Source: Berberis thunbergii
Taxonomy: Eukaryota; Streptophyta; Magnoliopsida; Ranunculales; Berberidaceae
Assembly: GCA_003290165.1 (NCBI GenBank)
Contig: QNQO01000604.1
Location: 186,001-250,000 of the forward strand
Direction of reading: 5' to 3'
DNA length: 64,000 nt
Positions 12,768-23,421 of the stretch are shown piece after piece (position 1 is the first letter of the stretch; the number at the start of each line of letters is the position of its first letter). A program made the translations under genes and the position numbers. The notes under the pieces were generated by a model, which had not been told where the DNA came from, made no database searches, and saw only the letters and a program-made list of their open reading frames with translations.

Positions 12768-15177
12768 ATCAGATGAAGTATTATTACATGACTGATCATC
12801 AGATTTTCTTTGCAGGACACAGATGTCTAATGCTAGTGAAAGGAGATGCAATGTTGTGATGACAACCATATCAGGAGCGCATTTATTGGTGAATACAACA
12901 TAGAACAACACAGCACGGATGATTTTGAGGACTATCCCACATACTCACATGCTTACACTTTCATGAAAAATAATGAAGAGTCCATGTGATTTAATGAGAC
13001 AGAGTTCTAATAAACAAACATTCTGCGAGAGACGGAAAACCTCCCTCAATCATTTTTTCTTGTTTACCACATCTCAATGTTGAGGGTAAATTTATGATAT
13101 ATTTGACTGTGCCTCACGCCCTATTTGGCCAACCAACTTCAAAGTAAAAATTGCTTGAATCCAAAAAATTGCAAGTCTATCACAGGCTCCTGCATGGATT
13201 TCTACAGATTATCTTTGTAGTTGGGTTGAAAGAACCAAATACTGCAAAAACATTTTGATTGTTCTACAATCTAAACCAACCAAATAGAATCCATCAAGTT
13301 TGCAAAACCAAACTATTCTAAATATTGGTGGTTCTAATAAAAAAGTAATAATAAAATAAAAAGCTGCTATAAATTCTTGTTTGGAAGTTAGAGAGTTACT
13401 TGTGTTAAGCAATGAAGAGAGTCGGTTTTCCATCTGTGTGGGTGTTTTTTTGTCGTTGATAAAATTACAATGATGAAGGTGTAGAGAAATTTTCAGCCTA
13501 AAAGATGGGGCAAACATATAATTAGTGTGAAGAGTGCAAATAGGGTAGATTCAGAAATACCCTTTTAGCAATATTCATCAACACATGCATCTTATACGTC
13601 CCTTGAAAACTAGTTAATTGCAAGTCCCTTGAAAAACACCATGTGTTCTTTATTCATGCACCATCAATTCCAAGACCCAATAGTTAATTGCAAGTTTCTT
13701 GTGTGTTGTATCCATGCACTCGTCTATCCATAATTCCATATATATCCTAGTATACATGCACACTGACACAGTGACAACATTCATGGGTAAATATGTACCA
13801 TGGAAAGAGAATCAATTTCAGCAAATTCAAAAGGCAACATGAAAAAGACAAACCACAAAATCAGGCACGCATCAGCATCACCGTTCAAGACTTCAATTTG
13901 ACACTGCTAGACATGGAAGTTTCCTAAGAGAAGATATATTTGTCTCTTCCATGATTTTTCACTACATGAAATAATTGCACAATAGGTCCAAGGAATCCCA
14001 CCTCTTGAATGCATACAAGAAAGACGTCATGTTGTAACAGCAAATACAGTAAATGAAGTCTGTATTATTATATCTCCACTTATAGCTTACCAACATTAAA
14101 TACCAAAATGCATAAGACAACATGGGATGCGGAAATCATTATATACAATGCAATATTCCAAACTGCTTCACTGAGCTGCTAGATAAAAGCCTTTAATCTT
14201 CCAAACTGAGGAAACTGTACTCTTGGATAGCATGCTCGGAACATGGAAAGCTACAGGAAAAAAATTTGAGAATTACCTTAAACAAGTATTTTATAGCTCA
14301 AGAAGTCGATGCAGCTATGTCCTTTGGCAAAATATTCAAAAACTATCACAGAAAGTTACTAGTTTAATACGACAAAACTATACAGAAAAACTAGGAATGT
14401 AGGAGAACCTGAAACGGTTGCCAAACTAAATTGAAGTACTAAAACTAAATTAATGTCACAAAGAGAGACCCGATAAGGTCACCTACCTCAATAGATTTCT
14501 CCTATTATCTAAAATATTCAAAATTATCGTAGTGAACAAGAATAACATAATTCTCCCGAAATAAGATAGCCCCCATTAATCCGCCAAAACTTAGTAAATA
14601 CTAACCGTGTATTAATCAATGTGGTATATTTTTAGAAAAACAAATTTAAGGTTTAGGAATCATTATGATGTAATGGCAACTGCAAACTGTAAAATACCAA
14701 AGAGCATAAAAAACTATTAAAACGAATGTATACGGATAGTAAACAAAGAGCTCTAATCTAGATTCTTGAAAGTTGAAAGCAAATAAAACCATATAAGGAG
14801 TTCCTACATCTAATAACCAAGTTTCCAAAACAAAGAAAAAACTAAATATAACTGCAAAAATACCTAAGCTGATTAATATTAATAAAATGGGTAAAACACT
14901 TCCTTGCTTCTACATCATATTTCCCAACTCGAAAGAAGTTAGCTCCAACGAGTTGAATTTCTTCTTAGAATTATTATTTTTTGCATCAGCTTCTTCTGGA
15001 ATCTACTCTTGGAATCATGAGGGGTTTGGTTCCTCCATTTGCTCCATCATAAACTATTCCAATAGCTCAATCTGCTATGAAAGCATTTGAGTCAAGCATG
15101 TACTATCAAATACAAGTGTATGACCACATTTTGATCATTGGAAATGTGATACATCTGGTGTTATGCACATACTAAGA
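12768..15177. other. Unassigned 2.4 kb between LTR element and gene-fragment cluster
   Basis: AT-rich, with no long open frame that looks coding. Minus-strand 14252-14170 has an exon-like piece after cctgtag. Minus-strand 15090-14890 has a coding-looking but interrupted stretch (GANGGTKPLMIPRVDSRRS). I cannot name either; they may be further exons of the chimeric minus-strand unit. CACTACATGAAAT at 13960 resembles a CACTA terminus but lacks supporting subterminal repeats. Confidence 0.35.
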
Positions 15178-16198
15178 TTAGAGAGAGATATCGAGTTGCT
15201 TGACAATATCGATAAATGTCGCCTGCAATGCAAAATCATGTTGAGGATGGTCATTATTTGGTAAAAGAGCAAAAGTGATGTTAAGAAGGAAAGACGATAT
15301 CAATGCAAATCTTAAGTATGGAAGATGAATATATCAAAACCTTAATGATTGGGGAGGACACTTCAAATGCAAAACTGATATAGAAAGCATCGAATACACC
15401 AGTGCCTGCTGATTGCAGTTTCATTAACCCAGTAATTTTTATTTTTTTTTAAACTTCTTGTCATTTCAATCCTTTTCTTAGTCGGCAAGAGACAGACGAC
15501 AGCACAATTAGTGGTGAACTGGTTATAAGATCTTCCTACAGTAACTTATCAGCTGTTTCCTACTCAAACTTAGAATTCTTTCTACTCGGAAATTATATTC
15601 AACAATTGAATGATCAAAGAATAATTCTCACCTTGTTGAAGTCGACTTCTTTCAAAATTTCACAAGTTGCCTCCTTTAGTTCCTCTTTAGTTGGAACAAA
15701 TGCCACCTTCTTTCTTTTATTCTTTTGCTTTGTCATTGTTTTCTTACCTATATAAATGTAGGATAATAAGTTTTGGATGAACAAATTCAGTGGCATATCC
15801 TCTTTAACATCAGTAACTACTGGTTACATAAAGAATAGAATGATAAACAAGAAAGTAATTAACTAATCATTACCCGATTTCTCCTTAACGGATTTTTCCT
15901 TGGACATGGATTTCTAAGTGGATGACTTCTTTGTAGTTGTTTCTCGACTTCTCTTCTTTGTAGAAATTGTTGGATTGAGTGGAACCAATGCACCCAGAGG
16001 TTCATGAGCATAGAGAACCAAATGAATTCCAAGAATGAAAAAGGCATGACATAATTGGATAAAGTGTCACCTTTCTATTTGGAATTGTTGTTTGTTTCCT
16101 CGTGCTCCGACCATAAGATACACCTGGTTGTACAGGATAAGGAGTTGATCCAACTTGTGAGTTTGCTACCAGCTGACTTGCAGGCTTCGGTGAAACAT
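15178..16198 (-). pseudogene. DEK-domain chromatin protein fragment, spliced, truncated
   Basis: Four exon-like blocks on the minus strand. Block 1 (16198-16071, after aaacag, before gtgaca) encodes a Ser/Pro/Gln-rich linker (VSPKPASQLVANSQ..). Block 2 (about 16000-15874) is Lys/Ser-rich (KKRSRETTTKKSS) with one internal stop. Block 3 (15747-15632) encodes KKVAFVPTKEELKEATCEIL and then KEVDFNK, the first half of the DEK C-terminal domain. Block 4 (15222-15178, after ttgcag) gives ATFIDIVKQLDISL then a stop, where the family continues for some 30 further residues. DEK proteins bind DNA and histones in chromatin. Intron borders are GT..AG and frames join correctly from block 2 to 3 to 4, so this is a genomic copy and not a processed one. 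The upstream N-terminal DEK region is absent. Assignment rests on the DEK_C half-domain only. Confidence 0.65.
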
Positions 16199-16286
16199 CT
16201 GTTTACAATATGAGGAGACATCAAACAATAATGAGTCAAACCTACAAAATGATACAAGCTAATATGAAGTTAAATTTATCACATAC

Positions 16287-16409
16287 AACAGTCAACCAGA
16301 GGTAAGGAATTGATTTAATGATCTCAGTCCTTTTAGCAGAAACAGGCCTTCGTACTTCATTATATTTCTGCTCCACTTCCAACACTTTCTCGCGTGCCTC
16401 CTCGTTGAC
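16287..16409 (-). pseudogene. NAP1-related / SET-like histone chaperone exon
   Basis: A single 41-codon open block between a tag acceptor (16411) and a GTATGT donor (16286). It encodes [20 protein letters not shown] followed by [19 protein letters not shown]. This corresponds to the conserved N-terminal helix and the start of the globular domain of plant NAP1-related proteins (NRP1/2, SET family), which chaperone H2A-H2B. Rest of the gene is not present: nothing similar precedes it, and the next block downstream is DEK-like. It looks like a captured exon. No disabling mutation within the block. Confidence 0.7.
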
Positions 16410-17934
16410 CTATCCAATCCAAAAAACTTAATGGAAAGCTTGAAAAAACAGGAGTAAAGTCTAAAGATTCAATTTAGTAGACAAAATAAAGTGAGTTCTA
16501 GAATGGCTTATTTTGATTTAGTTGGCATTATGTTTACTCCAATTCTAGGAGCCAGCAAAGTTTCAAAGAATAAAAAGAGGCATACGGAGAAAAAAAAATG
16601 CAGGGTAATATACTATTGCCCATGCTACTAGTAACTAGTAGCCATACATTAGATATTCTGTGAAGCTTCTTTCATTTCTCATTTGATTAACAAGCATTGA
16701 ATAAAATGAAAATGAATGCCATGACAGCAATGTACTTCAACTGTCGGCAATCCATTACCCCTTGAGCATCTATAACCCCTCTAAACCTATAGATCAATGG
16801 TAAAACTGAATTAATTTCACACTATTGAAAGATGAAAACATTTCATTCTTCTTCCTCTCATTTTCAAATATTAAATTGAAGATTAAATATTGACCAACAA
16901 AATTCACATTATACAAAAGTTATACATTAAAACTCGGCAGAAAAACAAAACCCTCTCTTCCTTGAGTAGACAAAAATAAACCCTTCCATGTGAAAACTCA
17001 TAACACCCTCCTTAGTTTAGTTGATATAAAGTAGAAGACTAGAGAGCAAAACCCAGATAATATAGAATATTGAGAGGGTGCATTTAGAACCAAAATCAAA
17101 AAATTGGTATAAAAGGATTTTAGCACAAAAACAAACTACACTGTGCCATCCTGCAGAATGAAAATTTTAGTGATCTTATTCAACAATATGATGTATGAAT
17201 GTAGGAATGTATGATCTGCATCTGCAAGTACAACAATATGAGTCATATCCTTGTAATAATAGCATCTCAACCAACCATGTCTTTAAGGATCAAGTATGAC
17301 AATATAACTTGGGAAAATGGTATCAAGTTCAAAGGGTTCTAACATTATGGAAACGAAAAATGTTGAACAACTACTGCAAATCGTGAATAGCTGAAAATTC
17401 CAAAAAAAAAATAAACAAATAAATGAGGGAAAGTAAAAAGAAAACAAAATATTTGACATGCTTCAATACATAGATGCAGGTAACCATCAAAATATTTGAA
17501 TCCTTAGAGACATTCATTGATGAGATCTGATTTTTTGTCAAATATAGTTTTTAAATAGTTCAATTCCTTCAAAACACTACTACTCTTTGGTTTATGCAGG
17601 TAACCAACACTAAGTTGGTTTGGATGCATGAATTGAGACTAAGAGCAACTTAAGTTAGTCTTAGTCCTACATATTATAAAGGCAAAAACATAAGGACGGG
17701 TTCAAAACTTCACTAAGATAATCCTATTGCAAATTTGAAAATCTTTATTCATAAGAGAAACCAACTATAGTGAGGCATGACCTCACAAAGTTCAAACCTC
17801 ACAAAAGCCTACACCCATCTAGTTTACAATATGATTGTCCACCTAAACATACACGTAAACTTATTTTATGTAGTCACCCAGACCATAAACTTTTACTTGT
17901 TGGCTCTAATCACTACATTCTTATATAGTCGCAC
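16410..17934. other. Unassigned stretch, intron-like
   Basis: AT-rich sequence between the NRP-like and kinase-like blocks. I see no coding signal in either strand. Confidence 0.4.
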
Positions 17935-18190
17935 TTTTATGTCTCATAACAGAAGCTTGTTTTCCTACCTAGTGGCTAAAAGAGATGTTTTAAGAATGGT
18001 GGCAAGAGGTGTTGAATGAATTATAGAAATTGTACCCAAAGAAAAAAATAAACATATGTATTTTTATGTCTCATAACAAAAGCTTGTTTTCTTACCTAGT
18101 AGCTAAAAGAGATGTTATTTTGAGAATGGGAGCAAGAGGCATTGAATGAATGTTATAGAAATTATACCCAACGAAACAAAATAGACGTAT
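17935..18190. repeat. Tandem duplication, about 127-bp unit, two copies
   Basis: Unit 1 (17935-18061) and unit 2 (18062 to about 18190) share tttatgtctcataaca, agcttgttttc, cctagt and aaaagagatgtt in order, with scattered differences and a small insertion in unit 2. Confidence 0.85.
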
Positions 18191-18364
18191 GTAACCCGAA
18201 CACGGCGCATTCAATGATACATTATATGCACAATATGTGTCTGACATTTAGTAGATATTGTTCATATTTTACACATGGGAACCTTAAGTGGAAGTGGACA
18301 CATTGTTCATATTTTACACACAATATTTATCAAAATGATAAATGGATAAGAAATAAAATCTTAC

Positions 18365-19813
18365 TTCACTCTGCAATGCAGCTGTGGCAGTTCTACGTTC
18401 AACAAGGTCAATTGCAAGGAGAGTTTCGATTAGTGGCAGAAAGGATGGTGGAAAATCTTTAAATGTCTCCGCTAGGCATCGCTTGTATGGTTGTTGGGGC
18501 TTAAATATGGTTGCATGTGGCAGTTTTGACTTTTTCCAGTATTCCTCGGTAGGGGAACCACATAGCTTGAAAATTTTGTGCAGTTGCTCCACCTGAATGA
18601 ATGGGAAACAATCACCAACAATTTAATAGGTAGCAGAGGTCTATCGTTCATTGCGTCATAGAGTTAACTGCTAGTGGAATCAATCATGACGAATATTTAA
18701 ACAGGAACTCTTTCACTATACCACAAATTTTGAAATTGGGGATTGGCAAAGTTGAGAAAAATTGGAATTGCAAACATTATATGTACTATGAATCACTGAA
18801 TTAAGACAACACATAAATAGCTATTGATCATAATCCAATTAAGGTTGGATCACAATCTATAACAGTTACCACTTACGCTTGCTAAAAGATTGGCATTACT
18901 CGATATAGGATATTCACCTAAGCATCACAGAGGAACCATAGTCTCATCGAAACATGAGAACTAAGTGTCCAAGTTGTATCATTCATTACAGTCCTTTATA
19001 GAACATACTAAAACGACAACATATTCTTCTATGACAATTCAAAAGAACTTCGAACTGTTCACTTTTCTTAATCTGAAAATAATGGAATTGAATCATCCAC
19101 TAACCAGTCACGAAAGAAGTTGAGGAATATGATAAAGCTTTTACTAGTACTCAAACATTAGTAGCGTTTATGATTCTTGGGGACCTATAATAACTAATAA
19201 TATCTTGATTTAGACATTTAAAGATAATTAGAGCCAAAATATATAGTATCAAATATAAGAGTAACAAAAATGAAACATAGATTTTTTTTAATCAGTGAAC
19301 AATTTAGAAATAGCTAGGAGTTACCTCTGTACGTCTAGGCATGATAGGCTTTCCAGCCAATAACTCAGCAAGAATGCATCCTGCACTCCATAGGTCAACA
19401 CCGACAACATAGTCAGTAGCCCCTAAAAGAAGCTTTGGGGCTCGATACCAGAGAGTAACCACCTGACTAGTCATGGCATGCTTGTGGTTAGGGTCAAATA
19501 ATGTTGCTAATCCAAAATTAGCAATTTTAAGTATTCCTCCATTGTCAAGAATGAGATTCGACCCCTTGATATCACGATGCAATACACTACAATTGTGGCA
19601 GTGTTCAAGCCCAGATAATAACTGATGCATATAACATTTTACCTGCCCAAATCAAATGCATAATAAGAAAAGAAAAGAAATAAGTCATATCTTAACAATA
19701 CCCCATAAAACTAATTAGTCAAACGACATCCTCCTAACCTCACCTGAGGCACTGTAAACTTAATACTTGGGCTTGCAGCGAGTCTAGCCAAGTCATAATC
19801 CATGTATTCAAAC
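18365..19813 (-). pseudogene. CDK-like Ser/Thr kinase fragment (CDKC/At1g54610-type), three exons
   Basis: Exon-like blocks on the minus strand: 19813-19744 (FEYMDYDLARLAASPSIKF), 19642-19325 (catalytic loop and activation segment) and 18592-18365 (VEQLHKIFKLCGSPTEEYWK onward). All have GT..AG borders and consistent phase. This is the middle of the kinase domain of the plant CDK-like family related to CDKC: HRD is present as LHRDIKGSN. The DFG motif reads NFG, losing the magnesium-binding aspartate, and the APE glutamate is Lys (YRAPKLLLG), so a product would be catalytically dead. The glycine loop and VAIK lysine (first ~100 residues) and the C-terminal extension are missing; no exon after 18365 is recognisable. 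The intron at 18593-19324 is 732 bp. Genomic (unprocessed) gene fragment. Confidence 0.85.
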
Positions 19814-19924
19814 CTAGAGAAAAGAAAAGAAAATCATTACACAAAAAAGTGAAAGTAGCCCCAAAATCAATGTAAATACCCCAAGAAATCGAAACCATAA
19901 AAATCAAAGGAAACCTCAACGCTA

Positions 19925-20210
19925 GGAATCAAATCCAGCAGAGAGAGCGAGAGTGGGGCGAGCAGAGAGACGGATTAGAGAGGGGAGCTGACAACAATCG
20001 CAGACAGAGTGAGAGAGAGGCGGGCAGCAGAGGGAGAGGTGGCGAGTGGCATAGGAGAAAGAACGCGAGTAGTGGAGTAGCAGAGGAGAAAGAAGAGAGG
20101 TGAGTAGCGAAGGAGAAGGAATGCGAGTAGCAGAACAGAAGGGAGAGAGGCAGGTAGCAGAGAAGATTTAGGTTTCACGAAGAGAGGGAGAATCACGCTC
20201 TATCAAACAT
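19925..20210 (-). other. Putative 5' leader exon of the minus-strand chimeric unit
   Basis: On the minus strand this is a CT-rich stretch with imperfect repeats of ctgctactc and ctcctctgc, ending cctagcgttgag before gtttcc, a possible donor. It has a 73-codon open frame (20196-19975) of low-complexity Leu/Ser, probably not coding. Its position just inside a CACTA-type terminus and just before the kinase block suggests a transcribed first exon. That is inference. Confidence 0.35.
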
Positions 20211-20224
20211 TTGGGCGTTTTAAA

Positions 20225-20354
20225 ATCCCTCCAAAGTTGTAATAGCATTTTTAAGAGAGAAATGCTATTATGAAATGTCTTTGTGGTGTAGTTATAGCAT
20301 TTTGGGCAAAAACGCTATAAACATATGCTATAAATGTGGACTTTTCTTGTAGTG
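20225..20354 (-). repeat. CACTA-type terminus with subterminal repeats
   Basis: The minus strand starts CACTACAAGAAAA at 20354, the classic terminal sequence of CACTA/En-Spm elements. It is followed by repeated GCTAT/ATAGC motifs (tatagcatatg, tatagcgttttt, atgctat, atagcattt). The matching other end is not convincingly seen; the base triplet outside is tct. Confidence 0.65.
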
Positions 20355-21069
20355 TCTGGAGCAAACAGAATGATCCACGCATCCGGGTGGAGGTCCTTTG
20401 CGACCTGAATCATTCCAACACCACCCTTCACTATCTTCACTGCATCAAGTCCCTCGTCTATAGCTTTCCACTTGCTCGTAATAGTCGACACTCTTTCATG
20501 AGTCGACTCAAAATCAGTTGACGAAGAATAAGGAAACAAGTTATTCCTCAAACCTGTCATCACCTCAATATGAGGATGGGAGTGAAACTGAGGATAGTAC
20601 GGGCGATGCAAAGAGGACCTCTTGCCATAAGGACGACAGTCAAGCGATTCTTCAACAGACCAAACAGGGTCGCGATCCAAAAAAGGGCAGTACTCAAAGT
20701 CTTTCAATGAAAAGGGACAACCCAGCCCTGCACCAGTCGAAGCTTCTACGCTCGCCAACAACAACTTTTTGTTCAGAACCTTTGCCTGTTCTGTACTCAG
20801 TTTTGTCACATCTTAAAGTTGCCATTTGCAGATACTCCCTCTCCAAGTCAGGAAGGGAAACATGAGCCTTTGCCCGAGCATCATGTCCCTCAGACACAAT
20901 AGTCTCTGCCTCAACAGACAAATCAAGAACATGTCCAACAGCTTCATGTCCCTCGAATGAAGCTGAATGCCCGCGGACTTGCCTAGGCACAACACAAGTC
21001 CTTTTCAGACGAACGGGAGAAGAAAGTGCCTCATTTTATTCTGCCATCCTTGAAGGGCTCGAAATCTTA

Positions 21070-21898
21070 GGTGGGGGTATTCAATTCAGGATTTAAATGG
21101 ACTCTGAAGAATTTTAAGCCTCTTGGATTTTAAAAGGTTTCAAATGATTTTACAAAATCCACTATATTTGGATGGATTTTAAAAGATTGGATTTTGTAGA
21201 TTTTATCAAGGTTTGTTATGGATTCTTATAAATTCAATGGATTTTTATAAATGTGCTATTAGTCATAGGAAATAATGAAAGAACATCACCTAAATTGTTA
21301 TCCATGCCAACATAATTCATAAAACATTTCTCAAAACATCAATTAAACAATTGTTTGTATATTACGAGAATCTTACTTCAAATTAAAAAATATATATATG
21401 GTCCAAAAGTAATACAAATAACTATTTTACTTCAAATTGTTATCTCCGCTACCGCCACATTTCATACCTTCTTCTTCTTCTTCTTCTTCATCAATCACCA
21501 CCGCCATCTCCACCCATTTTCATCTTCTTATTTTCAACCTCGTCCCCCTCATCTCTTCTTCTTTTTTTTCGTTTCATTTTTTTCTTCTTCTTCACTTCCT
21601 CTTCCATTTTTTTCTCATGTCTTTTTTTTTCTCCTATTTTTTCATCTTCTTTTTTCCCTCGCGAAGGTTCTGGAAAGTGGAAGAAAACCTCCACTCACAG
21701 GAACCTGCACAAGAGTGAAAAAGAAACAAATGGGAAAAGAAGAAGATAGGAGAAAAAAATAGAAAAAGAAGAAAAATAAAGAGAAAAGTAGAAGAAAAAG
21801 AAGAAAAAGAAGAAGAAATCAGAAGAAAAAAACAAAAAACAAAGATGAAGAGAGGACAACTAGAAGAGAAAATAAGAGAAAAGAATGAGAATAATAAT

Positions 21899-21930
<32 letters not shown>

Positions 21931-22451
21931 GAACAAAAGAGAATAAGAAGTGCGGGTGGTGGTGCCCCAGCGGTGGTAGGGCATGGTGATGTGGCTGAAA
22001 GTTGTGGGGTGAGGTGGTGCTCCTGTGAAGAGATAATAGAAGAGAATGTGGTGGTGTCCTTCAGTAGATCACAAAAAAATGGGATGGTGGCGTCCTTCAG
22101 CGGAGATGGTGGTGTTATTTAACAATAGAAATTCGTTGATATATGAGGGGGGAATGTTGAATTTTGGAATAACTCTTGTTATATATACTTTTCACTCACA
22201 AATCCTTCAAAATCCACAACTTTAACAAATCCATTAAAATCCACTACTTCTTGAATACCCCTTGATTTTGGTGGATTTTTGAAAAACATGAATTGAATAC
22301 CCCCTGATTTTGATGGATTTTAAAACAATCATTTAAAACGATATTTGAATACCCCTAGATTTACATGTATTATTTTAAATCCTTTATTGAACACCCCTAG
22401 ATTTTAAAATTCTTCACAATCCATTAAAATTTGTAATTGAATACCACCCCC
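21070..22451. mobile_element. Non-autonomous PIF/Harbinger-like element, 1382 bp
   Basis: The termini are inverted: GGTGGGGGTATTCAATTC at the left and, read inward, GGGGGTGGTATTCAATTA at the right, continuing with similar ggattttaa-rich sequence. It is flanked by a TTA/TTA duplication (21067-21069, 22452-22454), the usual PIF/Harbinger target. The subterminal parts repeat gaataccccTagatttt-like motifs. The centre is a pyrimidine tract (21468-21655) followed by a purine tract (21716-21870) that could pair. It has no transposase. It sits inside the antisense extra ORF. Confidence 0.85.
21890..21930. repeat. (AAT)n microsatellite
   Basis: Near-perfect run of aat units with one interruption, inside the PIF/Harbinger-like element. 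Confidence 0.95.
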
Positions 22452-23359
22452 TTAATCTTTGAGAACTTTCTCTTCTTCGAAAAAAAAAAACACCTTCGAA
22501 CTTTGGCTTAGGAACCCTAAAAAGAGTGGGAGCCTCATGCAGTGAGCCCACTGTCCGCTGCACTTAATATTAGAAGACTTAACGACATCCTCTATCAACA
22601 GACGAGGCATGTCGTAAAACGCGTCCGGAGCCGCTTTATCCTCATCAAAAAGAGATGAAGTTGAGAATTTCCCTACAAAAACACAAAGGTCAATTTGATA
22701 TGCATTTAACACAAACAAGGTAATAGAATTGAACTTATTTAGTTGCCTGAATTCCCGCTTGACCGGACGACCAGCAAGCTCGAAATACTTTGATTCCGCA
22801 GAGGCCATGAAACAAAATTTCTGCCAAAACTTAAAATCGTCTGGCAAATTTCCAAAGCAGTACAGCGATGTCAGCACACACACAGCTCGTTCGTTTATAT
22901 GATGAGAAGTAAGCAGTTGGATCACCTTCGAATATACTCAAACCTCAGCATCATTCGCGCTAATCAAAATGGTGATCACAGTCTTATACCCGTTCGACAT
23001 CAGTTGAGCAGGTGCAATGCCGAGGCACGCTAGGAAATACCAAATTTCCTTGATGACAGGAAAGCGGACACCTGATTGAAGCATACCTTGGTGAAGGCGG
23101 ATAAAACCCTCTAGAAGGGAAACCAGCGTCAAATCAACACCCAGATAAATAACACCCGATCCTCAAGAATCTCGTATGTTCTACGAAGGACTTCCAAACT
23201 CGACTCGGAAAGTGAACTCTCCTCAAAATACTTGTGCCCCTTAGCAAACAGTTCATCAGAAAGCTGATTCAGCCCCTCCATGAATGCGGTGCAGAAAAAC
23301 AGAGTCTCTGAGATTGAAAGAATAAAGAAGCCAAACTCCGCAGAGATAAGATCTATATA

Positions 23360-23421
23360 GAAAATAGAACTCCCGCCTTTTTCTCTTTCGAGCAAACACA
23401 CGCCAAATTAATGAAGCTCGC
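23360..23421. repeat. 62-bp direct repeat, left copy
   Basis: Matches 25422-25483 with one mismatch (cacaCgcc/cacgCgcc). It immediately precedes the LTR start at 23422, and is the original target sequence inside the antisense ORF. Confidence 0.9.

Larger units (their letters stand above)
20360..23401 (-). pseudogene. Antisense extra ORF of a Tat-like element (Transposase_28-like), interrupted
   Basis: Broken minus-strand frames: 23401-23129, 23132-22938, 22925-22452, then, beyond an inserted element, 20990-20694 and 20809-20315. The segment GVRFPVIKEIWYFLACLGIA followed by PAQL matches the plant 'putative gypsy-type transposon' domain (Transposase_28), known in plant transposons and in antisense extra ORFs of Tat-lineage Ty3/gypsy elements. 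The purine tract and LTR just downstream on the plus strand (25570-26302) place this as an antisense ORF between pol and the 3' LTR. It is disabled by frameshifts near 23129 and 20809, stops, and the insertion at 21070-22451. No function is proven for such ORFs. Confidence 0.65.

Noticed and set aside
18142..18462. Plus-strand 106-codon frame
   Set aside because: Overlaps the minus-strand kinase exon 18592-18365 and a tandem duplication; no protein features.
21355..21984. Overlapping frames rich in Phe/Ser or Lys/Glu as proteins
   Set aside because: They are translations of the pyrimidine and purine tracts of the PIF/Harbinger-like element.
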